A DNA stretch of 64,000 bases. It comes from Lancefieldella sp938023105. Lineage in GTDB: Bacteria; Actinomycetota; Coriobacteriia; Coriobacteriales; Atopobiaceae. Under the pieces are notes generated by a model, which made no database searches, had not been told where the DNA came from, and saw only the letters and a list, made by a program, of their open reading frames with translations. Positions 18,546 through 27,265 of the stretch are shown here, in pieces; position 1 is the stretch's first letter; every line of letters begins with the position of its first letter. The DNA lies in the NCBI GenBank assembly GCA_938023105.1, contig CALHDX010000110.1:9009-73008 (forward strand), given 5' to 3'. Both the position numbers and the translations under genes were made by a program.

Positions 18546-19109
18546 ATGGGTCTTTGGTCAAAGGTTAGAAATGTGTTTGTTCCTTCTAATGGAACAGAGC
18601 AGCCTCAGAAGGCTACATTTGCTACCAGGGAAGACACTATCTATGCACCAGTTTCTGGTGTTCTGGTAAGCGTACAAGAGGTTCACGATGAGGTAATCTC
18701 AAGCGGTCTCTTTGGCCAGGGTTATGGCATTTTGCCCGTTGGTCTTGATTGCGTCTATGCTCCTTGTAATGCCCGCGTTACCGCAACAAACGTAACCAAT
18801 CATTCAATTGGTCTTACCACCGATACAGGTATTGAGATTTTGATTCACATTGGTGTTGGTACCATTGAGATGAACGGCAAGGGTTTTACTCGTTACGTTC
18901 ACGCTAATGATGAGGTCAAGGCTGGTACTCCACTGATTTCGTTTGACGCTGCTGCCATTGAAGAGGCAGGATATGAGAACGTTGTGGTTGTTACCGTTGT
19001 TAACGCAGATACGTATGAGCGCATTGACCTCATTGGTGAGTCCGGAACACTGATTGGTGGTCGTCCACTGGTTAAGATTGGCGATCCTCTGATGTGCGTC
19101 AAACACTAG
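18546..19109 (+). CDS. PTS glucose-type EIIA component (Crr-like)
   Basis: A 187-residue free-standing EIIA of the glucose family, a cytoplasmic phosphocarrier between HPr and an EIIB domain. The fold runs from IYAPVSGVLVSV through the first conserved His region (NHSIGLTTDTG) to the phosphorylated His in ILIHIGVGT, followed by GKGFTRYV. About 30 N-terminal residues precede the domain. As it stands alone, it must serve a glucose-family EIICB encoded elsewhere, or act as a regulator. AAGGAGG precedes ATG 18546. Confidence 0.92.
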   Translation: MGLWSKVRNVFVPSNGTEQPQKATFATREDTIYAPVSGVLVSVQEVHDEVISSGLFGQGYGILPVGLDCVYAPCNARVTATNVTNHSIGLTTDTGIEILIHIGVGTIEMNGKGFTRYVHANDEVKAGTPLISFDAAAIEEAGYENVVVVTVVNADTYERIDLIGESGTLIGGRPLVKIGDPLMCVKH

Positions 19110-19151
19110 GGTTTCTCGCCAGCAAAACATCTGCAATAAACGAGGTTTTAC

Positions 19152-20213
19152 ATGCTTAGAGTTACTAAGGCAATTCTTCACGTCTTTGATTTTGAGACGG
19201 GAACTAAATACTTCTCTCAATCTACTTTGGATTTAGAGGACCGTCAGACAAAGTCATACGTACAGCGTAGACTGCGCAAGATTACGGCAAATCCAGAGTC
19301 CAGGCACGGAGAGTTTGCTCCTACCAGCAATTTTGCTGGAGGTCTTCAGGAGTATGCTCACGGAGACGTTGAGTTTGTAGAGTTTTCTCACCAGATTGCC
19401 CAGTGGTTCTGGGAAGAGCTTCGTCGTGCAGATGACGTTGAACAGTGCGATCTTCTTGTGGCGGACTACATTGATACCGATGCAGGTCAGGCGTTTGCCA
19501 GTGCCGCTGAGGATGACGAGGATGCTCAGGCTGAGGCATTTGAGGGTGAGGGAAGACGTCTTTTTGCCATCGTACTTCTTCCACGCAAGCAAGCCTTTAT
19601 TCATGACGTCAACGGCTCTGCAAATGAGATTTTGCGCCAAGATGCAACACTGCCTTCTCCTACGCAAAAAGTTGATTCGTATACGGTCATTGACTTGGAC
19701 ACAGGCGCCATTGATTTTCATGATCATGACCGCTCTGTAGCAGGAGAGGGAAAGTTCATCATCCCAGAGCTCTTCCTTGAGTGTACGTCAGAAGCATCAA
19801 GCCATGAGGTTATTGGCGAGGTAACTGTTATTGTTCAAGACTTGGCAGAAGAGTATGGTCTTGAGCCTGCTGTTGAGGTGTCTCGTGCTAAGGCTGCTGT
19901 TGCAGAAGCAGCAGAGGTAGAAGAGGTAGTTGATCCTATCAAGGTTGGTAAGCGCATCTTTGAGGAGCGTCCTGAGATTCAGGAAAAGTACGAGGCTCAG
20001 GTGGCAAGTAGAGAGCTCCCCGAAGAAGTTCCTGTTAAACGCGGTGTTGCTAACAGAATTGCAAAGAATCATAAAATCCGCACCGATACGGGAATTGAGA
20101 TTTCATTCCCTTCAAACCTAACAGAACGTCCAGGTTACCTAGAATTTTCTCACGAGTCTGACGGTAGGATTACCATTTCAATAAAAAATGTTGCACATAT
20201 TGAAAACCGCTAA
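19152..20213 (+). CDS. NdpA-like nucleoid-associated protein
   Basis: A 353-residue protein resembling the 37-kDa nucleoid-associated protein (NdpA/YejK) family. Supporting features are the N-terminal KAILHVFDFETGTKYFSQ, a helical region with YVQRRLRKI, and a C-terminal basic beta region with TDTGIEISFP. These proteins bind DNA and are cytoplasmic; their precise role is not known. An acidic, Ala/Asp/Glu-rich stretch lies near residues 116-135. It follows the EIIA gene by 42 bases and may share its transcript. The family call is by overall resemblance. Confidence 0.65.
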   Translation: MLRVTKAILHVFDFETGTKYFSQSTLDLEDRQTKSYVQRRLRKITANPESRHGEFAPTSNFAGGLQEYAHGDVEFVEFSHQIAQWFWEELRRADDVEQCDLLVADYIDTDAGQAFASAAEDDEDAQAEAFEGEGRRLFAIVLLPRKQAFIHDVNGSANEILRQDATLPSPTQKVDSYTVIDLDTGAIDFHDHDRSVAGEGKFIIPELFLECTSEASSHEVIGEVTVIVQDLAEEYGLEPAVEVSRAKAAVAEAAEVEEVVDPIKVGKRIFEERPEIQEKYEAQVASRELPEEVPVKRGVANRIAKNHKIRTDTGIEISFPSNLTERPGYLEFSHESDGRITISIKNVAHIENR

Positions 20214-20245
20214 ATCCTATCTCTGACCTCACAATTTAGAGTCAA

Positions 20246-20273
20246 AACTCTCCGAAATTTGTTTCGGGGAGTT
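20246..20273 (+). terminator. Terminator-like hairpin after the NdpA-like gene
   Basis: A 12-bp stem (AACTCTCCGAAA / TTTCGGGGAGTT, one wobble pair) with a 4-nt loop, followed by TGTAAAT. The T-tract is poor. Confidence 0.55.
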
Positions 20274-20291
20274 TGTAAATTACGTATCTTT

Positions 20292-20321
20292 TTGAATATC
20301 ATCGTGTATCTCGGGTAGAAT
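20292..20321 (+). promoter_or_regulatory. Sigma-70-type promoter for the peptidoglycan hydrolase gene
   Basis: TTGAAT (20292-20297), an 18-bp spacer and TAGAAT (20316-20321), about 50 bases upstream of the start codon and downstream of the previous hairpin. Confidence 0.6.
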
Positions 20322-20369
20322 AGTCTCTCAAAGGTCACACCGTACTACTAAACGTTCTAGGAGACCCTT

Positions 20370-21611
20370 ATGAGTTTAAAGAAACAGCAAAGCACAACCA
20401 TTGAGGAGCAGAGCGCTGCTCTTTTCAATCGTCGTGATGCTCTTAAGATTTTTGCCGGCATGGGCATTGCTGCCGCTGCCGTTACCGCATCTCTGATCAA
20501 TACCCGTCCTGCTTTTGGTGTTACCCAGGCTCAGATTGATGCTGCTCGTAGCGATTACGATGCTGCTCAGAAGCTGCTTGATGAGATTTCTAATGAGGTT
20601 TCTAGCATGCAGGCAAGCCTCAATGACACTAACTCTCAGATTGGCGCTATTTCTGATCAGATTGCAGATAAGCAGAATCAGATTGATGCTAAGCAGAAAG
20701 AGATTTCTGAAAAGGAAGCTCAGATTGCCGAGAAGAGAAAAGCACTTGGCGCTCGTATGTCCAGCAACTACAAGGCTGGCCCAGCTGGTGCTTTGGAGAT
20801 GATTCTTTCTTCTGCAAGCTTTGAGGAGCTCACTTCTAATATTTACTACCTCGATAAGATTTCTGAGTCCGATCAGAAGATGATTGAGGAAGTTAAGAAC
20901 CTGAAGGCCGCTCTTGAGTCTGATAAGGCTGCTCTTCAGTCCGAGAAGACCGAGCTAGAGAATAAGAAGGCTGAACTTGAGAATCTCCGTGCTTCTCAGG
21001 AGTCTCAGCTTAATGATATTTCTGCTCGTCAGGCGGATGCTGCAAACGTTGTTGCAAATCTTGATGACAACGTAAAAGAGCTTATCGCTCAGCGTGATTC
21101 TGAGCTTCTTGCTGCTCAGCAGGAGGCAGAGCGTGTTGCTGCTCAACGTGCTGCTGCATCAAGCAACAGCGGTGGTGGTAGTAGCTACTCTGGTGGCGGT
21201 GGCGGAGGAGGAACCTCTTCTGCTGGTTCCGGTTCTGCTGCTGCAGTTGTTAATGCTGCGGGCTATACCGGATCTACCGGTGCTGGCTTCTGTGCTGCTT
21301 GGGTTTCCAATGTCTTCTCAAATGCAGGTGTTGGCACCTTCTATGGCAACGCTTGCGATATGTACTATTCCTGGTGCTACTCTACTGACCAGAGTGCTAT
21401 TGAGCCTGGCATGATTATTGCTGTTCCAACCCTTGGTGGCTCTGCTGCAGCTTTGATTTATGGCCACGTTGGCATCTACATTGGTGGCGGTATGGTCAGG
21501 CACTGCCTCTCTGGTATTGTAAGAAGCCAGAGCTTGAGTTCTTGGATTTCAGAGCTTGGTGCTTTGAGTACTCCAAGGTGGGGCTGGCTTGGCGGCGTTG
21601 TCCTAAGCTAA
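20370..21611 (+). CDS. Tat-exported coiled-coil peptidoglycan hydrolase (NlpC/P60- or CHAP-like)
   Basis: A 413-residue secreted protein. The N terminus carries a twin-arginine motif (FNRRDALKIFAG) and a hydrophobic stretch ending near Ala-Phe-Gly (about residue 49). A long coiled coil follows (about 50-260) with heptads rich in Gln, Glu and Lys, as in PcsB/CwlO-type hydrolases. A Gly/Ser linker leads to a C-terminal cysteine peptidase-like domain: Cys in GFCAAWVSNVF and His in YGHVGIYIG. It probably cleaves peptidoglycan peptides or cross-bridges during division. Tat rather than Sec export is unusual for this type and fits the tatC gene at the window start. Confidence 0.85.
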   Translation: MSLKKQQSTTIEEQSAALFNRRDALKIFAGMGIAAAAVTASLINTRPAFGVTQAQIDAARSDYDAAQKLLDEISNEVSSMQASLNDTNSQIGAISDQIADKQNQIDAKQKEISEKEAQIAEKRKALGARMSSNYKAGPAGALEMILSSASFEELTSNIYYLDKISESDQKMIEEVKNLKAALESDKAALQSEKTELENKKAELENLRASQESQLNDISARQADAANVVANLDDNVKELIAQRDSELLAAQQEAERVAAQRAAASSNSGGGSSYSGGGGGGGTSSAGSGSAAAVVNAAGYTGSTGAGFCAAWVSNVFSNAGVGTFYGNACDMYYSWCYSTDQSAIEPGMIIAVPTLGGSAAALIYGHVGIYIGGGMVRHCLSGIVRSQSLSSWISELGALSTPRWGWLGGVVLS

Positions 21612-21640
21612 GGTATTGGTCCCTCATAACTTGTTACGTA

Positions 21641-21675
21641 AAAGAGCTTGGCTGCATGCAACCAAGCTCTTTTTG
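21641..21675 (+). terminator. Intrinsic terminator after the peptidoglycan hydrolase
   Basis: A perfect 11-bp stem (AAAGAGCTTGG / CCAAGCTCTTT) with a 10-nt loop, running into TTTTT. Confidence 0.85.
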
Positions 21676-21691
21676 ATGTCTCTTTAACGCA

Positions 21692-21731
21692 AAAAGGAAG
21701 GGCGCAGATGCCAGAAGCACCTACGCCCTTC
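21692..21731 (-). terminator. Intrinsic terminator of the FKBP gene
   Basis: Read on the minus strand, an 8-bp stem (GAAGGGCG / CGCCCTTC, at 21724-21731 and 21697-21704) with a 19-nt loop is followed by CTTTTT. It is placed 24 bases after the stop codon. Confidence 0.7.
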
Positions 21732-21754
21732 TCGCCCTATAAAGAGGGAGTGGA

Positions 21755-22183
21755 TTACTCTTCAACCTCGAGAAGCTCAATGTTGAAGTTAAGGTCTTTA
21801 CCAGCCATTGGATGGTTGGTGTCAAAGACGATAGTGGTGCCGTCGTTAGAAACAACGGTTGCCATAACAGGGTATCCCTCAGGGGTGCCCAGAGTAACCT
21901 GCTGACCTGCAACAAGATTCTCAGAGCCTGGAAGCTGAGCTACGGGAACAGGCTGCACTGCCTCTTCATGGCGCTCACCATATGCCTCTGCTGCTGGAAT
22001 GTGGACGTCAACAATCTGGCCAACGGTCATATCTTTGACAGCCTCATCAAAACCAGGGATCATCTGACCAGCCATGCAGGTAAATGCCAGTGGCTCGTTG
22101 CGATCACGGGAGGAGTCAAACTTAGTTCCGTCATCAAGAGTGCCTACGTAGTGGACCTTTACCTTTTTACCTTCGTTGCTCAT
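21755..22183 (-). CDS. FKBP-type peptidyl-prolyl cis-trans isomerase (SlyD-like)
   Basis: Catalyses proline isomerisation in the cytoplasm. The 142-residue product begins with KVKVHYVGTLDDGTKFDSS and has an insert-in-flap arrangement like SlyD, including GERHEEAVQPV and DFNHPMAG-type FDTNHPMAGKDLNF. It lacks the His-rich metal tail of E. coli SlyD. ATG at 22183 follows GGAG; the frame is open further upstream but without a ribosome site. The promoter region is shared divergently with murI in the prophage-free arrangement. Confidence 0.92.
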   Translation of the reverse strand: MSNEGKKVKVHYVGTLDDGTKFDSSRDRNEPLAFTCMAGQMIPGFDEAVKDMTVGQIVDVHIPAAEAYGERHEEAVQPVPVAQLPGSENLVAGQQVTLGTPEGYPVMATVVSNDGTTIVFDTNHPMAGKDLNFNIELLEVEE

Positions 22184-22256
22184 GAAACTCCAATCGTTAA
22201 AAACATATCTTTGGCATTCTACCCAAGAGTGACGCAAATCAACCTTTGAATGATAA

Positions 22257-22263
22257 AGGTATA
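22257..22263. other. Proposed attL core AGGTATA
   Basis: This 7-mer is identical to one at 53410-53416. On its phage side is C then TATTG (22265-22269). At the right end the phage-side flank is CAATA then C, so a rejoined attP would read CAATA-C-AGGTATA-C-TATTG, a symmetric inverted repeat around the core. This is the expected form of a tyrosine recombinase core site. A 7-base match alone could be chance; the symmetry is the stronger argument. Confidence 0.5.
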
Positions 22264-22354
22264 CTATTGTCTAGTAATGTTTGTATGTTTCATACTATAT
22301 TTTACCTGCGGTTATGTAAAAAGCTAGTTCGCTAAATTGGTGTGTTTTAGCAAA

Positions 22355-22373
22355 TTAGGACACGCTAAGGACA
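22355..22373. repeat. Left pair of TTAGGACA-type repeats (candidate integrase arm sites)
   Basis: TTAGGACA at 22355-22362 and TAAGGACA at 22366-22373 are direct repeats 11 bp apart. The same octamer is repeated twice just after the integrase gene at the other end. Such pairs inside both prophage ends fit arm-type sites bound by the integrase N-terminal domain. Confidence 0.45.
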
Positions 22374-22432
22374 CAATATCTTATGTCTGTTCTAGGCTTT
22401 ATATTGGCTAGTTTATAGTTACAAATTCCCAG

Positions 22433-22458
22433 TTAAACGGCTTGTTGTAAGCCGTTTT
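22433..22458. other. Strong symmetric hairpin in the left prophage end
   Basis: AAACGGCTT and AAGCCGTTT form a perfect 9-bp stem with a 5-nt GTTGT loop (22435-22457), flanked by TTAA on the left and TTTTAA on the right. It may be a two-way terminator isolating the prophage, or an attachment accessory site. The rest of 22264-22495 holds no gene. Confidence 0.4.
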
Positions 22459-22495
22459 AAGGCACACAAATTGCATAGTGGAGTATTTACACATG

Positions 22496-22528
22496 AAAAA
22501 AGACCCCTCCTGCCGTAGCAAGAGGGGT
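22496..22528 (-). terminator. Terminator of the phage late operon
   Basis: On the minus strand ACCCCTC / GAGGGGT form a 7-bp stem with a 12-nt loop, followed by C and six T. It ends leftward phage transcription about 46 bases after the lysozyme stop. Confidence 0.85.
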
Positions 22529-22574
22529 TGTAAGTCTAGTCTTGCACTCTTCCGAGCAGCTCTAGACGTGTTAC

Positions 22575-23639
22575 TTAGTGCAGCGAAGTCAATCGACCAG
22601 CATCATCGGTATCAACTTGCACCGTGCTGTCAGCCTGGACAGAGCCGTCAGCGTTGACTGCGTAAGCGTGGTTGTTGTATACGTGAACGCCAGCAGGAAG
22701 CAGGTTGCCATTCTCGGAAGCAAGGTACTTCTTGCCTTCCGCATCGAAGATACCCGTTGCCATACGACCATCATTGGCAAAGTAGTAGTCGCAACTTCCA
22801 ATGTGCTGCATACCTGTCAGCATGGCACATTCTTGAGGTCCTTCTTCCTGGCATAGATAGAACCAGTCTGTGCCATCAAAATACCAGCCTGTAACTGCGT
22901 AACCTCGAGCATCGAAGTAGTACCAGGAACCGCTGATGAACGCCCACTGACTGTAGTAATACGTGCTTGGACTGGTTGCATACCACCAGCCTGTCGCATT
23001 CTTGACCCAGTGTGGCTCAAAGTTAGACTCACCCTGTGCAAGCTGCTCCCACTCTGCATAGGTCAGTTTCGCGACATCGAGGTCAACAGTACCGCCTGCG
23101 CTAGAGTACTGCCAAATGGTCCAGTCGCTCCACGCGCCAGTGTTGTAGATCATGGCAGGCAAGTCCCACGAGAAGCGATTATCTGGGTACCCTGCAATCC
23201 ACAGACGTGAGACATCAGCACAAGACGCTACCTGTGAGCGTCCAGCAGGGTAGGTGTATACAACAGGATAGATGCCTGTCTTAGCGTAGACGCGGTCAAC
23301 AAACTGCCTTGCCCATACTGTTGAGCCCCACGCGTCATTGTCACCATTCTCCCAGTCTAGACACAAAAGAGCCTTTCCAATGTAGCTAGAGACGCAAGCA
23401 ACAAACGCGTCTGCTTCTGCCACAGGGCTGCCACCTTCAGCGTAGTGGTAGACACCAATAAGCTTGCCATCTGCCAAGGCACGCTGAAGCTGTGCAGTCA
23501 TGTAGCGGTTCATTGGCTGAGTGCCTTGGGTAGCCTTAGCAATCACGAAATCAGAACCACTGTAGGCAGTCTCGACATTAGGGTGCGAGTATGTCGCACC
23601 CAATGCCTGATAACCGCTAACGTCAATGCCCCTAAGCAT
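22575..23639 (-). CDS. Phage endolysin: GH25 lysozyme with cell-wall-binding repeats
   Basis: Hydrolyses peptidoglycan at the end of the lytic cycle. Residues 1-200 form a GH25 (Chalaropsis-type) muramidase: GIDVSGYQ with Asp6, the DWEN pair Asp95/Glu97, YTYPAG and WIAGY. From about 210 the chain carries aromatic choline/cell-wall-binding-like repeats (TGWWYATSPSTYYY, GSWYYFDARGYAVTGWYF, YYFANDGRMATGIF). There is no signal peptide, so export depends on the holin, whose gene overlaps by 8 bases. The start ATG follows AGGAAGAGG. Confidence 0.93.
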   Translation of the reverse strand: MLRGIDVSGYQALGATYSHPNVETAYSGSDFVIAKATQGTQPMNRYMTAQLQRALADGKLIGVYHYAEGGSPVAEADAFVACVSSYIGKALLCLDWENGDNDAWGSTVWARQFVDRVYAKTGIYPVVYTYPAGRSQVASCADVSRLWIAGYPDNRFSWDLPAMIYNTGAWSDWTIWQYSSAGGTVDLDVAKLTYAEWEQLAQGESNFEPHWVKNATGWWYATSPSTYYYSQWAFISGSWYYFDARGYAVTGWYFDGTDWFYLCQEEGPQECAMLTGMQHIGSCDYYFANDGRMATGIFDAEGKKYLASENGNLLPAGVHVYNNHAYAVNADGSVQADSTVQVDTDDAGRLTSLH

Positions 23640-23997
23640 TGTTTACCTCTTCCTTTGTTGGCTCTTCTGCTGGCTGTGTGTTAGTTGGTTCAGCATTTCC
23701 TGTCATGTAGCTTGCAGGACGCTCAGAAGGCTGTACATAGGTCATTGCACGTGTAGAATCGCTTAGTCCCTTGGTTGTTGGGTCAACGGTTACGCCAATA
23801 GCACCCAAGACGGCAACAACTACAGTACCAATCAAGTATGGATTGCTGATGAATTTCACGAACACATCAGCAAGGCTTCCCCAAGTAGTAAGGTCCGAGT
23901 ATGCCAGTCCAAGGTATGCCAGGACAGGACTCATAACGATACCAGCCATTCCAATCCACCAAGCGGGATTGTGTAGACGTACTTTCCAGTTAATCAT
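23632..23997 (-). CDS. Phage holin (phi LC3 type)
   Basis: A 121-residue membrane protein that permeabilises the membrane for the endolysin. The N terminus INWKVRLHNPAWW, two hydrophobic segments (about 13-34 and 53-70) and the conserved VDPTTKGLSDSTRAMTY match the phi LC3 holin family. The C-terminal 35 residues are hydrophilic and rich in Pro, Thr and Glu. AAGGAG precedes the ATG. Confidence 0.92.
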   Translation of the reverse strand: MINWKVRLHNPAWWIGMAGIVMSPVLAYLGLAYSDLTTWGSLADVFVKFISNPYLIGTVVVAVLGAIGVTVDPTTKGLSDSTRAMTYVQPSERPASYMTGNAEPTNTQPAEEPTKEEVNNA

Positions 23998-24009
23998 GTC
24001 GATTCTCCT

Positions 24010-24387
24010 TTACTTCTCAAGCTTAGTAATGCGTGAGTCTAGGTTTTTTACGTCCGTTTTGACCTCTGCGAGGTCTGTTGCTGCTTTTTTTGACACTTCA
24101 TCCGCCCTTCGCGCCACGATGCCAACCACAGACAGCTCAGCCGTGTGCTGTGTCAGTGTTGCAGTCAAGTCAGAGAGTGATTGCTGATACTTGCCAAGCT
24201 GCTCATTCATGACTTGTTGGCGGGTCTCTAGTCTGGTGAGGGTGTTGGTGATGGTGCTCTTCCAAGCGTCTTCTTTTTCTTTATCTTCTCGACTAGCACG
24301 CTGCCAATTCGAGATAGCAACAAGACCACCCAAGAACGCGCCCACAATGGAGATGAAGAAGGACACCATCTCAGCTGTAATGTTCAT
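24010..24387 (-). CDS. Membrane-anchored coiled-coil phage protein
   Basis: A 125-residue product with one N-terminal membrane helix (about 8-26) followed by a charged segment and a long coiled coil up to the C terminus. It resembles XhlA-like lysis accessory proteins in layout, but no family can be named with certainty. Its position immediately before the holin suggests a role in lysis. TAGGAGGTGAGG precedes the ATG. Confidence 0.7.
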   Translation of the reverse strand: MNITAEMVSFFISIVGAFLGGLVAISNWQRASREDKEKEDAWKSTITNTLTRLETRQQVMNEQLGKYQQSLSDLTATLTQHTAELSVVGIVARRADEVSKKAATDLAEVKTDVKNLDSRITKLEK

Positions 24388-24398
24388 GACCTCACCTC

Positions 24399-25277
24399 CT
24401 AGTGACTTACTGTGTATGTGAGGGAGCCTACACGCCAGGCGTTAGAGACTTTTCCACCCATGTCCTGCAGGTAAATGTTTCCGTCAGGTCTCGCTGAAAT
24501 AGCAGTAATAACGTCAGCGTGTCCAGGGCAGATGCCTGAGTCATAGACGATTGACTCATTGCCATCTGTGGCTGAGTTGTACTTCTCATGGTCTACAAGT
24601 GGAGGTCTTGAGTTTTCTGGCAATGTAAAAGGACATCTCACTGCATCGTAAGAGATGTTATTGGCGAGCCAACCTCGAACCTTGATGGTTACAGAATCGC
24701 CTGTCCTGTAAATGTGCCAGAAGTTGTTGTAGCTGCCTTGTGGTTGCAGGAAGATTACGTCAAAGTCAGTATCAGACTGCTTCTTGTCGTCTCCAAGAAC
24801 GTTGATAGTAGGCAACAAAGATACAGGCTCACCAACGGTAATACCGTTGATTGGCAGACGATAAAGGGGCATACAAGCTGTAGTAGATCCAGAGAGAATG
24901 TCACCCTTTACATAGGTTGGGTCTACCGGATTACCTTGGTTGGTTGGAGTGCCCTGGATAACCTCACAGGTGAACTTCTCTACACCGCCAACCTGCTTAG
25001 AGTACTTAAGCACGACCAAGTCATTGCGCTTGTAACCTGCACGACCATTAGCAACATTAAGTTCAAAAGGTTCCTCATTAGTCACCATGCGTGCGTCAAA
25101 GAGCACGTCACCTGTGTCAATGCGAACTCTATTGGCTGTCTGCATGGCAGCCTTAATTTGGTTCTGAGTCTGTAGAATGCCACGAACAGAACCAGCAACA
25201 CCAGCGATTAGCCTACCAATCTGAGGAGCTGTAATGTGGTCCTTGCCTTGGAACGAAATAACACCATCGAAAGCCAT
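24399..25277 (-). CDS. Phage structural protein, probable tail/baseplate component
   Basis: A 292-residue protein beginning with MAFDGVISFQGKDHITAPQ, with an N-terminal helical segment and then beta-rich sequence. Proteins of this kind lie between the tail fibre and lysis genes of siphoviruses and form tail-tip or receptor-binding parts. No catalytic motif is seen. AAGGAGGG precedes the ATG. Confidence 0.6.
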   Translation of the reverse strand: MAFDGVISFQGKDHITAPQIGRLIAGVAGSVRGILQTQNQIKAAMQTANRVRIDTGDVLFDARMVTNEEPFELNVANGRAGYKRNDLVVLKYSKQVGGVEKFTCEVIQGTPTNQGNPVDPTYVKGDILSGSTTACMPLYRLPINGITVGEPVSLLPTINVLGDDKKQSDTDFDVIFLQPQGSYNNFWHIYRTGDSVTIKVRGWLANNISYDAVRCPFTLPENSRPPLVDHEKYNSATDGNESIVYDSGICPGHADVITAISARPDGNIYLQDMGGKVSNAWRVGSLTYTVSH

Positions 25278-25505
25278 TTAACCCTCCTTTACCATGAATT
25301 GAGCGAACTCTTCATCACGTTTACGTGCGAGCTCGCGATACTTAGCAGCACAGTCAGGACAGAGAAGATAACTCTGCTGAACACCGTCTGCTGATACTCT
25401 GCTTATGCTCTTCCATTGCGAGGTAGCAAAGTCACTTTCAAGTAGAAAGGCTTCTTTCTTGCATCTATCGCATTGAAAGCGTGCAAAGCCACTTGTTTTT
25501 GCCAT
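25278..25505 (-). CDS. Small zinc-finger phage protein
   Basis: A 75-residue protein with CDRC near the N terminus and CPDC about 38 residues later, a four-cysteine zinc-binding arrangement, then a charged helix. The start ATG overlaps the stop of the preceding gene (TAATG) and follows AAAGGA; in-frame upstream codons lie within that gene. Function unknown. Confidence 0.65.
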   Translation of the reverse strand: MAKTSGFARFQCDRCKKEAFLLESDFATSQWKSISRVSADGVQQSYLLCPDCAAKYRELARKRDEEFAQFMVKEG

Positions 25506-27265
25506 TAAGCTGTCCTTTCCCATTTGAAGCAGCCAAGAGAAGGTAGTTGTTGCCATCTACCTCCGTAGTTTGTTGCAGGGTTAACAAATGAAGTTGTTTC
25601 AATGACAGAGCCAACGGGGAAAGAGGGTGTAGTTGCACCGCCTTGAGTTGCTCCCTGGACGTTGATAGTCACGTCACTAGATCCGTCAAATGAAGCTGTA
25701 CCACTTACAGAGCCAACCAGCTTGATGGTGCGTGGCTGTGAGAGCTTCTTAGCAGCATTAGCGTCACCACCCGGGGTAGATGCGCCAGCGTATGGATGTG
25801 TGTGGCTCGCAGGAGCTGCACCAACTTCTTGCGCGGTGTATGTTGGCTTTGCTGGAAGCTTTACGGTATGCGTCTGAGCGTCTGTAACGTGCCCTAAAGC
25901 GTCTACATTCACAGTTGCACCTAATTGCACCGTATCGCCCCAAGAAGCGTCTACGTTGCTCTCAGAGCCGTATGTGCCAGCGGTCACACCGGATGGCTCG
26001 TGAGCAAGAGCAACTGTGCCACCCGTGCGCTGCGCCTTGAGAGGTGTAGTTGCTGTGACTTCTGCAACCTTAGAGTCAACCTGCAGTGTGGCTCTGCCAA
26101 TCTCACTGGCTGAATCTGTAGCTACCTTGCGGGCTTCATTTACTTTGTTCTCAAGGCTCTTGAAGTCTGCTCTTGATACTTCTGCAGAGATAGTACGTCC
26201 AGCAATAGAGATACCAGTGCCCGCTGTGTATGAGCTTGATACTGCGCCTGAGCCTGTGGAAGAGCCACGCTCAGCGGTACCGGATGAAGATGTATTACTA
26301 GCTGTACCGCCAACCTTGTAGCTGATGCTTACTTCAGTATCTGTGACAATGATGACCTTAGTGCCAACCGTTGCTGTAACGTGTAGACCAGTGACAGGAT
26401 CTATGCCGGGGACAATGTCACCAATGCCAAACTCTTCATCATCGTCAAGTGTGACGTTAATTGAGTCAGCAGCTTGATACTCTTTGAGCTTCTTAGGACC
26501 GTCTTTTTCCAGCTCTTCACGACTTGCATTGGTGTAGTTGTATGTGGTTGTGCGCTCATCAATGCCAAAGAGCGTCTGTGTAGTGGAGATATTGCCACGC
26601 TCGTCTGCGTAGAAATGCAGCACAATACGGTTTTTAAGCTCACCAGAGCCAAGGCAAATAAGATGGTTGTAAGGTCTTACAACGCTCTTAATGGTTACGT
26701 CAGAATGTTCTGCGTCTGCGCCATCAGTCCAGTCTGTAATGGGCTTTACCGAAAGCACAATCATGCGCTCAATGGAGTCATACTCGATATTGAGACGCGC
26801 TGAAGAATCAGCAAGCATCTTTCTGATGCCTGTCCAAGCATCACAGTACCTGTCAAAGGTGTATTTGATGGTAATACCAGAGGTATCTTCTGAGACTTTG
26901 AACTGGTTTGCAAGTCCCAGACGCTGCACAAGCTGTTTTAGAACCTCATGAGCTTCACCACGCACGCTGAGATAGTCTTCACCACTTGGTGGTTCAAGAA
27001 CTCTGTCTCTGATGATGCCTTGCCATGATCTACCCGTGTACGTAATTGTGTTGTTGCCTGAGTTTGACTCTAGTGCATCAACTACACCGCCCCACTCAGT
27101 GCCTTCAACATAGACGTATGCGCCATCATCAAGACGCTGCTCAGAGTCAATGTCGAGCGTGAGCTCAAAGTCATTGCCCGTGTCTCCATATTCGAGGTCA
27201 AGGCGTGCTCCCTTCAGCACGCCAATATCGAGATGTGTTGCGTCTGTGTAGCTAATATCTGGCAT
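25505..27265 (-). CDS. Phage tail protein: Gp37-like base with fibre-like C terminus
   Basis: A 586-residue protein. The first 330 residues resemble the Gp37-like/tail-associated beta-rich domain of siphoviruses (LDLEYGDTGNDFELTLD, the WGGVVD strand, GRSWQGIIRDRVL). From about 335 it becomes Gly/Ser/Thr-rich with fibre elements (AAPASHTHPYA, GSVSGTASFDGSSDVTI) and ends in a collar-like GGRWQQLPSLGCFKWERT. It probably forms the tail tip and touches the host surface. It overlaps the distal tail gene by one base. Confidence 0.75.
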   Translation of the reverse strand: MPDISYTDATHLDIGVLKGARLDLEYGDTGNDFELTLDIDSEQRLDDGAYVYVEGTEWGGVVDALESNSGNNTITYTGRSWQGIIRDRVLEPPSGEDYLSVRGEAHEVLKQLVQRLGLANQFKVSEDTSGITIKYTFDRYCDAWTGIRKMLADSSARLNIEYDSIERMIVLSVKPITDWTDGADAEHSDVTIKSVVRPYNHLICLGSGELKNRIVLHFYADERGNISTTQTLFGIDERTTTYNYTNASREELEKDGPKKLKEYQAADSINVTLDDDEEFGIGDIVPGIDPVTGLHVTATVGTKVIIVTDTEVSISYKVGGTASNTSSSGTAERGSSTGSGAVSSSYTAGTGISIAGRTISAEVSRADFKSLENKVNEARKVATDSASEIGRATLQVDSKVAEVTATTPLKAQRTGGTVALAHEPSGVTAGTYGSESNVDASWGDTVQLGATVNVDALGHVTDAQTHTVKLPAKPTYTAQEVGAAPASHTHPYAGASTPGGDANAAKKLSQPRTIKLVGSVSGTASFDGSSDVTINVQGATQGGATTPSFPVGSVIETTSFVNPATNYGGRWQQLPSLGCFKWERTA

